A DNA stretch of 64,000 bases from Mycobacterium sp. HUMS_12744610 (GTDB taxonomy: Bacteria > Actinomycetota > Actinomycetes > Mycobacteriales > Mycobacteriaceae). The DNA lies in the NCBI RefSeq assembly GCF_041206865.1, contig NZ_JBGEDP010000001.1, positions 558,001-622,000 on the forward strand, read 5' to 3'. Under the pieces are notes generated by a model. It was not told the origin of the DNA. It saw only the letters and a program-made list of their open reading frames with translations, and made no database searches. Positions 9,229 through 20,675 of the stretch are shown in pieces (the stretch's first letter is position 1; every line of letters begins with the position of its first letter). A program made the position numbers and the translations under genes.

Positions 9229-9852
9229 CTAGCCGGCGTCGCGGTTCGCGGACGCGGTCACGCCGGCGATGATGTCGTCGACCGTGCGTTCCGCCAGCGC
9301 CTCGACCCGGCGGCGACCGGCGTGACGCAGCGGTCCGCGCAGGGCAAGCTCGGCGAATCCGTGCACCGCCGACCAGCAGGGCCATTCGGCGCCTTCGCGT
9401 CGTTCAGGGGACAGCGTTCCCACCTCCGACATCGCATCGAGCGCCTCGACCAACGCCACATACGGTGGCGCGCCCGCGGTCTCGCCGGTCGGGGAACCGG
9501 CTCCGAAAAAGGCCACGGTGAACCACCCCGGCTCGTCGAGTGCGAATTTGATGTAGCCGAGCCCGACCGCGCGGAGCCGATCGATCGTTTGCGGCCGCGT
9601 GGAGCCGCGCCGGCGCGTCAAGCTCTGCATCCGCGCCGCCATCCGGTGCTGGATCGCGATGGCGACGGCGCCGAGCAGGGCCTCCCGATCGGCGAAGTGG
9701 CGATAGGCGGCGTTGGGCGAAACCCCTACTCGCCGAGTCGCTTCCCGAATGGTGAGCGCTTCGGGTCCTCCGGTCCGGGTGAGGTACAGGCCGGCGTCGA
9801 CCAACGCGGTGCGCAGATCCCCATGGTGATAGCCGGTCTTCAAGGTGGCCAC
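9229..9852 (-). CDS. TetR-family regulator
   Basis: 207 residues, GTG start (MATLKTGYHHGDLRTALVDA). The helix-turn-helix is about residues 33-52 (LTIREATRRVGVSPNAAYRH), followed by FADREALLGAV; the C-terminus is a WHG-type TetR ligand domain. It is divergent from a broken DUF899 gene and a VOC-family gene, and a palindrome lies in the 82-nt gap, so it probably represses that pair. It is not a steroid regulator by motif; ligand unknown. Confidence 0.8.
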   Translation of the reverse strand: MATLKTGYHHGDLRTALVDAGLYLTRTGGPEALTIREATRRVGVSPNAAYRHFADREALLGAVAIAIQHRMAARMQSLTRRRGSTRPQTIDRLRAVGLGYIKFALDEPGWFTVAFFGAGSPTGETAGAPPYVALVEALDAMSEVGTLSPERREGAEWPCWSAVHGFAELALRGPLRHAGRRRVEALAERTVDDIIAGVTASANRDAG

Positions 9853-9884
9853 GCTTGACCCTTCTCGGGCTGGAAGTGTACGGT

Positions 9885-9904
9885 GTCCACATTATCATGT
9901 TGAC
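9885..9904. promoter_or_regulatory. Candidate TetR operator
   Basis: An inverted repeat GTCCACA-n6-TGTTGAC with one mismatch sits between the divergent TetR gene and the DUF899 gene, overlapping where both promoters should be. Assignment to this regulator is inference from position only. Confidence 0.45.
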
Positions 9905-9934
9905 GCTGTGAACATCGAGATCGGAGGTGGTGTC

Positions 9935-10635
9935 GTGAGCTCCGCAGCATTGCCGTCGATTGTGGAAGAGCGGTTGTGGCAGCGCGAACTGAACGCTTTG
10001 CGGGCCCGGGAGAAGGCGGCTACCCGCGAACTCGATGCGATCGCCGCGCAGCGCCGGCGGCTACCCATGGTCGCGATGCCCGATTACGTCGTGGAGGGTG
10101 AGCGGACCGGTGCGGCTCGCCGACGTGTTCGGCGGCAGATCGCAGTTGATCTTCTACAGCCACATGTGGTCTCCCGGCGAAACGTGGCAGTGCCCGGGAT
10201 GCACGTCGCAGTACACCCGTCAGGAGTTCCTGGACAACTACGACGCCCGGTTTGTCATCGTCACCCAGGGGCCCATCGACGAAGTGCTCGAATACAAGCG
10301 GCGGGTGGGCAACCAGGATGACCTGGTACTCCACCGCCAACAGTCCGTTCGGTGCGGATGTCGGTGCCCCAGCGGGAGGTGGCTTTGCGGTCAACGTCTT
10401 TCTGCGCCAGGGGGAGCGGGTCTACCGAACCTGGCACACCAACGGCCGGGGAACCGAACAGCTCAGCCCCTCGTTCGCGTCGATCGATCTTTTGCCGTAC
10501 GGCCGCCAGGAAGAATGGCAGGACTCCCCGGACGGCTGGCCCCGGCGGCCGACCTACCGTGGGTGGGCCGGCTCCCAGGACATCGCCCGAGCCTACCGCG
10601 CTGCCGCTGATGCCCAACCGGAAGGAGCAAGATGA
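9935..10635 (+). pseudogene. DUF899 thioredoxin-like protein, broken by two frameshifts
   Basis: Three frames must be joined to read one DUF899-type protein. Frame one begins VSSAALPSIVEERLWQRELN and runs to MPDYVVEG. Frame two continues PVRLADVFGGRSQLIFYSHM with CPGCTSQY, the redox-type CxxC. Frame three continues WYSTANSPFGADVG to the end. The breaks lie near 10100 and near 10320, and each is net +1 or -2. The GTG at 9935 follows a good ribosome site (GGAGGTGG). The 3' end overlaps the VOC start as ATGA. DUF899 proteins are thioredoxin-fold proteins of uncertain role. Either a decayed gene or sequence errors. Confidence 0.75.
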
Positions 10636-11021
10636 CCTCCATGACGACCGGCCTGACCACGATCAGCCTGGTGTGCGTACCGACACCCGAACAGGACAAA
10701 GCGGTCGAGTTCTACGAGTCGCTCGGGTTCGAGAAGCGAACCGATCAGCCATTCGGTGGCGGCTACCGGTGGATCGAGGTCTATCCGCCCGAGGGCTCGA
10801 CCGGCATCGCGCTGGCTCCGCCGCCGTCGGACGCCGGAACGGTGCAACCGACCAACACCGGTATCACGTTGTCCACGAGCGACATCGACGCCACCCACGC
10901 GGCGATGGCCGCACTCGGCGTCGACGTCGACGCGCAGGTGTCGCGAATGGGCGAGCCGGTCCCGCCGATGTTCTGGTTCCGCGACCCTAGCGGGCACACG
11001 CTGCTGGTCGTCGAATCCTGA
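10632..11021 (+). CDS. Glyoxalase/VOC superfamily protein
   Basis: 129 residues with the paired beta-alpha-beta-beta-beta modules of the vicinal-oxygen-chelate fold: CVPTPEQDKAVEFYESLGFE at the start and MFWFRDPSGHTLLVVES at the end. Such proteins are isomerases, dioxygenases or resistance proteins, and the substrate cannot be told from sequence. The ATG overlaps the end of the DUF899 gene by 4 nt, with AAGGAGCAAG as ribosome site, so it belongs to the same TetR-divergent operon. It is convergent with ipdC, whose stop lies 16 nt beyond. Confidence 0.8.
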   Translation: MTSMTTGLTTISLVCVPTPEQDKAVEFYESLGFEKRTDQPFGGGYRWIEVYPPEGSTGIALAPPPSDAGTVQPTNTGITLSTSDIDATHAAMAALGVDVDAQVSRMGEPVPPMFWFRDPSGHTLLVVES

Positions 11022-11036
11022 ATCGCGGCTGAGCGC

Positions 11037-12107
11037 TCACTGCACCAAAGCGGCCGCCGACTGCAGGTGTTCGATCGCCTCGCGAACGACCTGCTCGATC
11101 AGCTCGGCGCACGAGGGCAGGTCGTCCAGGATGCCGGCGACCTGGCCGGAGGCCAGCACCCCGGCCTCGGTATTGCCCTCGACCAGACCGGCTTTGAGCA
11201 GCATGGGCGTGTTCGCGGCCATCACCACCTGCGACCAGCTCAGCTCCTTGCCGTGCCGCATGGCCATGCCGTCGGTGATCATCGACCGCCACGTCATCTG
11301 CGACATCTGTTTGAACTTGGCGGCGTTACGCACCGCGGCGACCAAACCACGTGCTTGGGAACCGCTCTCGAGCTTCTCGACCAGGGCGGTCCGCAGCACG
11401 CGGTGCGGCATGCCGTCGACCCGCGTGGTGACCACCGTGCCGTCCAGCGCGGCCTCGAGGTAACGCCGCTTGACCGCGTCGGGCACGGTCGAGTCCGAGG
11501 TGAGCAGGAACCGCGTGCCCATCGCCACCCCGGCGGCGCCGTAGCTCAACGCGGCGGCCAGCCCGCGCCCGTCGAAGAAGCCGCCCGCCGCGATCACCGG
11601 GATCCCCGTGCCGGCCACCGCGTCCAGCACCGAGGGCAGCAGCAGCGTCGTCGCGACCGGCCCGGTGTGACCGCCGCCCTCGCCGCCCTGCACGATCATC
11701 GCGTCGGCGCCCCACGCCGCGACCTTGCGCGCGTGTTTGGCCGCGCCGATCGACGGGATGACCACCGCCCCGGCTTCTTTCAGCCGGGCGATCAGCTCCT
11801 GTTTGGGGGCCAGGGCGAACGACGCCACCTTGACGCCCTCGCGGATCATCAGCTCGATGCGGTCGGAGGCGTCGGCCGCGTCGGCGCGGATGTTCACCCC
11901 GAACGGCTTGTCGGTGGCGGCCTTCACTTTGCCGATGGCCGTCGCCAGCTCGTCGAGCGTCATGGTGGCCGAGGCCAGGATGCCCAGCCCGCCGGCATTG
12001 GCCGTGGCCGATACCAGCCGGGCGCCGGCCACCCAGCCCATGCCGGTTTGGACGACCGGGTGCTCGACGCCGACCAACTCGGTCAGCGGCGTGCGCAGCC
12101 TGCTCAC
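11037..12107 (-). CDS. ipdC: IpdC, nitronate-monooxygenase-like flavoprotein
   Basis: 356 residues, GTG start (MSRLRTPLTELVGVEHPVVQ) in a GTGA overlap with the ipdB stop. TIM-barrel flavoprotein of the nitronate monooxygenase/enoyl-reductase group, with GGEGGGHTG (about 139-147) and AAGGFFDGRGLAAALSYGA for FMN phosphate binding. In M. tuberculosis IpdC (Rv3553) is needed for HIP catabolism and is proposed to introduce the ring double bond before EchA20 acts. It is last gene of the echA20-ipdA-ipdB-ipdC operon. In M. tuberculosis fdxB follows; here it is replaced by the accessory block. Confidence 0.9.
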   Translation of the reverse strand: MSRLRTPLTELVGVEHPVVQTGMGWVAGARLVSATANAGGLGILASATMTLDELATAIGKVKAATDKPFGVNIRADAADASDRIELMIREGVKVASFALAPKQELIARLKEAGAVVIPSIGAAKHARKVAAWGADAMIVQGGEGGGHTGPVATTLLLPSVLDAVAGTGIPVIAAGGFFDGRGLAAALSYGAAGVAMGTRFLLTSDSTVPDAVKRRYLEAALDGTVVTTRVDGMPHRVLRTALVEKLESGSQARGLVAAVRNAAKFKQMSQMTWRSMITDGMAMRHGKELSWSQVVMAANTPMLLKAGLVEGNTEAGVLASGQVAGILDDLPSCAELIEQVVREAIEHLQSAAALVQ

Positions 12108-12856
12108 CGAATCTCCCTGTCCCGCAGTGACTTCGGATCGACGACCTCCCGGATGAGCCGCAACTCCTCGTCGGTCGGCAGCCGGGTTTCGTCGGCGCCG
12201 TCAAGGCCGTGCACCTCGAACGAGGTGGCCTCCCGGACGTCGCCGGGCGTCACGCCCGGGTGCAGGGACACTGCGCGCATGGTGTGTTCCGGCCCGCCGA
12301 AGTCGAACACCCCGAGGTTGGACACCACGCGATAGGTGTTGGCGAAACGGAACGCCGGATTGGCCGGGTCGACCTTGTCCCAGCCGATGCCGCAGACGAT
12401 GTCGACGGCGTCGCAGAACACCCGCTTCGAATGGTTGCCGACCCAGTAGCTGGTCGCATGGTTGATCGCGTTGCCGGGTGCACCGCGCACGCCGAACATC
12501 TGCCGGGTCGGACGCTGCAGGGGGCCGAACGCCGAAATGTTCTGGTTGCCGAAGCGATCCACCTGGTTGGCGCCCATCACCACATGCCGGCGCCCCCAGG
12601 CCAGGGTCTCGAAAACCCGGCCGAAGGGCATCCAGCCCTCAATGTTGTTTGGGGGGCCGGTCTTGCCCAGCGGCGGGGTGTCGGCGAGGAGCTGCGCCTC
12701 GCCGTCAGTCAGCAGGATGTCGGGGGAGAAGGTCAACCGCGCCAGACGCGCGCCCACCGAGGCCATGTTCGTCATCGGGCTGACCATGATCTCGCCTGCG
12801 TTCCTGAACAACTCGGCGCAGGCGACCGCGCAGATCTCGGCTCTGGTGCTGCTCAC
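12104..12856 (-). CDS. ipdB: IpdB, beta subunit of COCHEA-CoA hydrolase
   Basis: 250 residues, GTG start (MSSTRAEICAVACAELFRNA) overlapping ipdA by 4 nt. It has the CoA-transferase family I beta-subunit fold (GARLARLTFSPDILLTDGEA; GIGWDKVDP). IpdAB (Rv3551-Rv3552) is an unusual member that hydrolyses a carbon-carbon bond, opening the last steroid ring of COCHEA-CoA. The coupled gene pair with strictly matching overlap supports a heteromeric enzyme. Confidence 0.92.
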   Translation of the reverse strand: MSSTRAEICAVACAELFRNAGEIMVSPMTNMASVGARLARLTFSPDILLTDGEAQLLADTPPLGKTGPPNNIEGWMPFGRVFETLAWGRRHVVMGANQVDRFGNQNISAFGPLQRPTRQMFGVRGAPGNAINHATSYWVGNHSKRVFCDAVDIVCGIGWDKVDPANPAFRFANTYRVVSNLGVFDFGGPEHTMRAVSLHPGVTPGDVREATSFEVHGLDGADETRLPTDEELRLIREVVDPKSLRDREIR

Positions 12857-13737
12857 TTCGCCGCCTCCTCTGCGAACTTGCGCACGGCTGCCTGGTAGTC
12901 GTCTTCGCTGCCCGAGAGGTAGATCTGCTCGAACTGCTGCCAGCCCTCCTCCGTGGCGGCCGCCTCGGCGTAGTGCCGCTGGAATTTCTCGTCGCGCCCG
13001 TAATCCGTTGCAGCCGTGGTGAAGTGGGCACCACCGGGGGCTTCCACGACAGCGTCGACCATCATCCGGTTCACCAGCAGTGACTGTGGGGGAACCGATT
13101 TCACCAGCTCTTGGGTCGACACGACCCGCTCCACCGACAGGTAGCGCCGCTCGGCGGCCATCAAGAAGAGGTCGTCGAAGTAGGGGTCGATGCCGGTGTA
13201 GGCGGCGTTGCCCCGCTCGTCACCGAGGTTGAGATGCACGAATGCGGCGTCGAGGCGCAACGCCGGCATGGCGATCAGCGTCTCCTGCCCACCGCCAGGT
13301 GCCGGATACGGGCTCGCCACGGTCTTCAGTTCGCCCTCCCAGAAGTCGAGGACCGAACTGCCCAGCCCGGCGCGGATCGGCAGGAACGGCAGGCGTTGCG
13401 CCGCGGCCTGCAGGCCGCACCGCAGCATGCCCTCGTCCATCTCGCGGGATTCGATCGACCCGGCGGTGCGCGCCTTGGCGAACCACGGGTCGTAGAAGGG
13501 TGGCGTGTCCAGCGAGACGAAGCCGTAGTAGACGCGCTTCACCTTGCCCGCCGAGCACAGCAGGCCCAGGTCGGGCCCGCCGTAGGTCACCACGGTGAGG
13601 TCCTTGACGTCGGTGCGCAGCATGGCCCGCACGAACGCCATGGGTTTGCGCCGCGAACCCCAGCCGCCGATGCCGATGGTCATGCCGCTGCGCAATTGCG
13701 CGACGGCCTCGTCGAGCGTGGTCCTCTTGTCGGTCAC
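12853..13737 (-). CDS. ipdA: IpdA, alpha subunit of COCHEA-CoA hydrolase
   Basis: 294 residues. The GTG start (MTDKRTTLDEAVAQLRSGM) overlaps the echA20 stop as GTGA; a longer upstream frame is only a shadow of echA20. CoA-transferase alpha fold with GGWGSRRKPMAFVRA at about 22-36, TYGGPDLGLLCSAGKV, and an HLNLGDERGNA loop. Partner of IpdB in hydrolytic opening of the last carbocycle from steroid ring C. KstR2-regulated through the site upstream of echA20. Confidence 0.92.
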   Translation of the reverse strand: MTDKRTTLDEAVAQLRSGMTIGIGGWGSRRKPMAFVRAMLRTDVKDLTVVTYGGPDLGLLCSAGKVKRVYYGFVSLDTPPFYDPWFAKARTAGSIESREMDEGMLRCGLQAAAQRLPFLPIRAGLGSSVLDFWEGELKTVASPYPAPGGGQETLIAMPALRLDAAFVHLNLGDERGNAAYTGIDPYFDDLFLMAAERRYLSVERVVSTQELVKSVPPQSLLVNRMMVDAVVEAPGGAHFTTAATDYGRDEKFQRHYAEAAATEEGWQQFEQIYLSGSEDDYQAAVRKFAEEAAK

Positions 13738-14492
13738 TCCGTTTTGCCCTTCGTCGTTCCGGCAAACGCGTCGCGGTGCTCGTCGGACACCCCCGCGAGG
13801 TTCAGCTCGAACGTAAAGCCTTGCTCCATACGGTAACTCGAGTTGACCCGCTGCACGTCGATGAGGTTGAGCGCCTCTTTGGCCGCGCGGATGACGCGGG
13901 TGTCCTTGGCGGCGATGTCGCGCGCCACCCGCAGCGCGGCCTCGTCGAGTTGCTCGCGCGGCACCACCTCGTGCACCGAGCCGAAGTGGTGCAAGGTGGC
14001 GGCATCCACGGTGGCCGCGGTGAAGAACAGCCGCCGCATCATGTGCTGGGGCACCAGCCGCGACAGGTGGGTCGCCGCTCCCAGCGCGCCCCGTTCCACC
14101 TCCGGCAGCCCGAAGGTGGCGTCGTCGGAGGCCACGATCACATCGGAGTTGCCGACCAGTCCGATGCCCCCGCCGACGCAGAAGCCGTTCACCGCCGCGA
14201 CCACCGGCACTGCGCATTCGTAGACCGCGCGGAATGCCGCGAAGCAGCCGCGATTGGCGTCGATGAGGGCGGTGAACCCTTCCGTACGTTGCATTTCCTT
14301 GATGTCCACGCCGGCGTTGAAGCCGCGGCCCTCCGCCCGCAGGATCACCACGTGGGTGTCGGAGTCGTTGCCGGCGGCCGTGATCGCCTCGGCGAGGTCG
14401 AACCAGCCGCGCGAGGGGATGGCGTTGACGGGCGGGAAGTCGACGGTGACCGCGACGATGCCCGGTTCGGCGGTGGTGGTTGTGATCGGCAT
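13734..14492 (-). CDS. echA20: Enoyl-CoA hydratase-fold ring hydrolase EchA20
   Basis: 252 residues, ATG start (MPITTTTAEPGIVAVTVDFP) with CAGGAGTG as ribosome site. Crotonase fold: FNAGVDIKEM and NGFCVGGGIGLVGNSDVIVA supply the oxyanion hole, followed by GLPEVERGALG. In M. tuberculosis EchA20 (Rv3550) opens a ring of HIEC-CoA by retro-Claisen hydrolysis, giving the IpdAB substrate. First gene of the leftward echA20-ipdA-ipdB-ipdC operon. A start 161 codons further upstream is possible in this frame but would run through the divergent gene and the operator, so it was rejected. Confidence 0.92.
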   Translation of the reverse strand: MPITTTTAEPGIVAVTVDFPPVNAIPSRGWFDLAEAITAAGNDSDTHVVILRAEGRGFNAGVDIKEMQRTEGFTALIDANRGCFAAFRAVYECAVPVVAAVNGFCVGGGIGLVGNSDVIVASDDATFGLPEVERGALGAATHLSRLVPQHMMRRLFFTAATVDAATLHHFGSVHEVVPREQLDEAALRVARDIAAKDTRVIRAAKEALNLIDVQRVNSSYRMEQGFTFELNLAGVSDEHRDAFAGTTKGKTE

Positions 14493-14518
14493 TGCACTCC
14501 TGGGGGCGTCGCTACCTA

Positions 14519-14532
14519 AGCAAGCACTTGCT
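14519..14532. promoter_or_regulatory. KstR2 operator, echA20/Rv3549c-type SDR divergent promoter
   Basis: Perfect A-n-CAAG-n2-CTTG-n-T palindrome (core CAAGCACTTG) between divergent genes. On the right, TACGCT (14536-14541) plus 6 nt leads exactly to the GTG of the next gene. Confidence 0.92.
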
Positions 14533-14547
14533 TGGTACGCTAGCACA

Positions 14548-15339
14548 GTGACCCGCGCCGAAGGATGCCTCCCTTCCGGAGAAGCCGTCAGTTTGGCATT
14601 GGCCGGACGGGTCGTCCTCGTCACCGGCGGCGTTCGAGGGGTGGGCGCCGGTATCAGCGCCGTTTTCGCTCGGCAGGGGGCGACCGTCGTCACCTGCGCG
14701 CGCCGCGCCGTCGAGGGGTCGCCGTACGAATTCCATGCGTGCGACGTCCGCGACGAGGACTCGGTGGCGCGGCTCGTCGGCGCGATCGGCGAACGCCATG
14801 GCCGCCTCGACGTGTTGGTCAACAACGCCGGAGGTTCGCCGTACGCGCTGGCCGCCGAGGCCACACACAACTTCCACCGCAAGATCGTCGAGCTCAACAT
14901 GCTTGCGCCGCTGCTGGTTTCGCAGCACGCGAATACCCTGATGCAACAGCAGCCCGGAGGCGGTTCGATCGTCAACGTGTGCAGCGTCAGCGGCCGCCGG
15001 CCGACACCGGGTACGGCTGCCTACGGGGCGGCCAAGGCGGGTCTGGAGAGTCTCACGTCGACCTTGGCGGTGGAGTGGGCTCCCAAGGTGCGGGTGAACG
15101 CCGTGGTGGTCGGCATGGTGGAGACCGAACAGTCCGAGCTGTTCTACGGCGACGCCGAGTCGGTCGCCCGCGTGGCCGCCAACGTGCCGCTCGGCCGGCT
15201 GGCCAAGCCGGACGACGTCGGCTGGGCCGCAGCTTTTTTGACTTCCGATGTGGCCTCCTACATCAGCGGTGCCACGCTGGAGGTGCACGGCGGCGGCGAG
15301 CCGCCGCCGTATCTGGCCGCCTCGAGCGCCAACAAGTAA
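14548..15339 (+). CDS. Short-chain dehydrogenase (Rv3549c homologue)
   Basis: 263 residues. The GTG start fits the leaderless promoter prediction. Classical SDR motifs: TGGVRGVGAGIS for NAD(P), VNNAGGSPY, SVSGRRPTPGTAAYGAAKAG holding the Ser-Tyr-Lys catalytic set, and a long tail LEVHGGGEPPPYLAASSANK that I recognise from Rv3549c. It is KstR2-controlled, so a dehydrogenase step on a C/D-ring CoA intermediate is likely, but its substrate is unknown. It is co-oriented with the next SDR, 19 nt downstream. Confidence 0.88.
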   Translation: MTRAEGCLPSGEAVSLALAGRVVLVTGGVRGVGAGISAVFARQGATVVTCARRAVEGSPYEFHACDVRDEDSVARLVGAIGERHGRLDVLVNNAGGSPYALAAEATHNFHRKIVELNMLAPLLVSQHANTLMQQQPGGGSIVNVCSVSGRRPTPGTAAYGAAKAGLESLTSTLAVEWAPKVRVNAVVVGMVETEQSELFYGDAESVARVAANVPLGRLAKPDDVGWAAAFLTSDVASYISGATLEVHGGGEPPPYLAASSANK

Positions 15340-15358
15340 CGAGTTAAGGAGCAACGGT

Positions 15359-16273
15359 ATGGGCTTGGTGGACGGCCGCGTCGTCATCGTCACCGGAGCC
15401 GGCGGCGGCATCGGGCGCGCGCACGCGCTGGCCTTCGCCGCCGAGGGCGCGCGGGTGGTGGTCAACGACATCGGGGTGGGTCTGGACGGTTCGCCCGCGG
15501 GCGGTGGCAGCGCCGCGCAGGGCGTCGTCGATGAAATCATCTCGGCCGGTGGGGAAGCCGTGGCCAACGGGTCGAACATCGCCGACTGGAGCCAGGCCGA
15601 GAGCCTCGTCCGGGCCGCCGTCGAGACCTTCGGTGGCCTGGACGTCGTGGTCAACAACGCCGGCATCGTGCGCGACCGAATGATGGCCAACACCAGCGAA
15701 GAGGAGTTCGACGCCGTCGTCGCCGTGCACCTCAAGGGTCACTTCGCGATGATGCGCCACGCCGCGTCGTACTGGCGCGGGCTGTCCAAAGCGGGCAAGG
15801 CCCCGGGAGACATTGACGCGCGGATCGTCAACACCAGTTCCGGTGCGGGCCTGCAGGGCAGCGTCGGGCAGGGCAACTACAGCGCCGCCAAGGCCGGCAT
15901 CGCGGCGATGACGCTCGTCGGCGCCGCCGAGATGGGCCGCTACGGCGTGACGGTCAACGCGATCGCGCCCTCGGCGCGCACCCGCATGACCGAGACCGTG
16001 TTCGCCGAGATGATGGCAACGCAGGACCAGGATTTCGACGCGATGGCACCGGAGAACGTCTCGCCGCTGGTCGTCTGGCTGGGCAGCACCGAGTCCCGCG
16101 ACGTCACCGGCAGGGTCTTCGAGGTCGAGGGCGGCAAGATCCGCGTCGCCGAGGGCTGGGCGCACGGCCCGCAGATCGACAAGGGCGCGAAGTGGGACCC
16201 CGCCGAACTGGGGACCGTGGTCACCGACTTGCTGGCCAAGGCGCGCCCGCCGGTTCCGGTTTACGGGGCCTAG
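15359..16273 (+). CDS. Short-chain dehydrogenase, MFE-2 type (Rv3548c homologue)
   Basis: 304 residues, ATG start with AAGGAGCAAC as ribosome site. It resembles the hydroxyacyl-CoA dehydrogenase domain of peroxisomal multifunctional enzyme 2: TGAGGGIGRAHALAFAAEGA, VNNAGIVRDRMM, then SSGAGLQGSVGQGNYSAAKA with the Tyr-x3-Lys pair. A likely role is oxidation of a 3-hydroxyacyl-CoA in C/D-ring beta-oxidation. Second gene of the SDR pair under the KstR2 site at 14519. A strong hairpin follows the stop. Confidence 0.88.
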   Translation: MGLVDGRVVIVTGAGGGIGRAHALAFAAEGARVVVNDIGVGLDGSPAGGGSAAQGVVDEIISAGGEAVANGSNIADWSQAESLVRAAVETFGGLDVVVNNAGIVRDRMMANTSEEEFDAVVAVHLKGHFAMMRHAASYWRGLSKAGKAPGDIDARIVNTSSGAGLQGSVGQGNYSAAKAGIAAMTLVGAAEMGRYGVTVNAIAPSARTRMTETVFAEMMATQDQDFDAMAPENVSPLVVWLGSTESRDVTGRVFEVEGGKIRVAEGWAHGPQIDKGAKWDPAELGTVVTDLLAKARPPVPVYGA

Positions 16274-16280
16274 CGGCGGC

Positions 16281-16314
16281 TGATCACACGCCCGGCGCGG
16301 GCTGTGTGATCAGG
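16281..16314. terminator. Hairpin after the Rv3548c-type gene
   Basis: CTGATCACAC and GTGTGATCAG form a 10-bp perfect stem, extended by GCCC/GGGC around a short loop, 7 nt after the stop codon. There is no U-run, as is usual for mycobacterial terminators. It probably ends the rightward SDR operon. Confidence 0.6.
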
Positions 16315-16401
16315 CGGGGGTCTGCTGCGCTCGAACGCGTTCCGAGCCGCCGCGGCCGCTCGGGCGCGAGCAGGGCTGGTATGGACCACGGGCGCTACCA
16401 C

Positions 16402-16545
16402 ATGTCCTACGTCGTCGCAGCACCGGAGTTTTCCAACGGCGGTCTCTTCGAACGGCTGGCCGGTCTGAGCATTCCGTCGCTCGGCATCACATTCAACGGC
16501 GCCACTTGCGGGACGTCGGCGAAGCCGTCGTATTCCTGCGTGTAG
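16402..16545 (+). pseudogene. PE-family N-terminal remnant
   Basis: The frame starts MSYVVAAPEF, the hallmark first residues of PE proteins, but loses PE similarity after about ten residues and stops after 47. The rest of the 334-nt gap between the SDR gene and ddn shows nothing else recognisable apart from the hairpin. M. tuberculosis has PE/PPE genes nearby, so a decayed PE gene is plausible, but ten residues are weak evidence. Confidence 0.4.
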
Positions 16546-16607
16546 ATGGTCGTCTGGTAGAGGTCGGAGCGATCGGTCGAGAGTCGTGCTGTCCAGGGTG
16601 GGCGGCG

Positions 16608-18949
<2,342 letters not shown>

Positions 18950-19336
18950 CTAGCGCTGGACGAATGGATGAAAACGGACCTTGATGTGCTGGATTTCGGC
19001 CGTGCCACCGGGGCTTTCGGCGGGAATCACGAAGGTCTCGTCGACCCGCGCGCCCACCCGCCGCCCGCCGAAGGCCACCTTGGTCAGCACGTCGTACACC
19101 GCGCGCACCTCGTCGCCGCTGATGCGGTAGTCCGGCGGTGTCGTGTCGGCGATGATCCGAAACTGGGGGCCGCGGTTGAGGCCGCGCCGCATGTGGCGCC
19201 CGGAGAACCCGTTCTTGATGCCCTGCTCGGTGCGGGTGCAGCCCGTTGCGAACGGAACCGCGTCGGCGTTGTGGCTGACCAGCGCATCGATGTAGGCCTG
19301 CGCCGCGGCGATGCGGCTCTCTTCGGGAACGAGCAC
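18950..19336 (-). CDS. NTF2/SnoaL-like small protein downstream of fadA5
   Basis: 128 residues from GTG (MLVPEESRIAAAQAYIDALV), starting 8 nt after the fadA5 stop, so co-transcribed. The N-terminal helix pair (AAAQAYIDALVSHNADAVPF) and later beta strands (ISGDEVRAVYDVLTKVAFGG; IQHIKVRFHPFVQR) suggest the cone-shaped NTF2-like fold found in ketosteroid isomerases, dehydratases and many non-enzymes. I do not recall a homologue at this place in M. tuberculosis. The 3' end borders the IS element exactly. Function not assigned. Confidence 0.65.
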   Translation of the reverse strand: MLVPEESRIAAAQAYIDALVSHNADAVPFATGCTRTEQGIKNGFSGRHMRRGLNRGPQFRIIADTTPPDYRISGDEVRAVYDVLTKVAFGGRRVGARVDETFVIPAESPGGTAEIQHIKVRFHPFVQR

Positions 19337-19344
19337 CGCTCGGG

Positions 19345-20515
<1,171 letters not shown>

Positions 20516-20516
20516 C

Positions 20517-20530
20517 TAGAACACGTTTCA
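20517..20530. promoter_or_regulatory. KstR operator, fadA5/cyp125 divergent promoter
   Basis: TAGAACACGTTTCA fits the KstR palindrome T-n2-AAC-n2-GTT-n2-A at all fixed positions. It lies 11 nt upstream of fadA5 and 146 nt upstream of cyp125. KstR is released by cholesterol-derived acyl-CoAs. Confidence 0.9.
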
Positions 20531-20675
20531 TTACTATGACAAGCGAGGATACTGCCGCGCCTTTTTTCTACGGTGGAGGCGTGTTTTACTGGCAGCAGAG
20601 CTCCACTAGGAGAGCTAGTGCCCTGGATCGCCAGTCGCAGGAACAGCATATGCACGAGCAGTGAGGAGAAACAGC

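Noticed and set aside
12853..14217. A 454-codon frame joining ipdA with upstream sequence
   Set aside because: The upstream part is out of frame with echA20 and has no similarity; GTG 13737 overlaps the echA20 stop properly.
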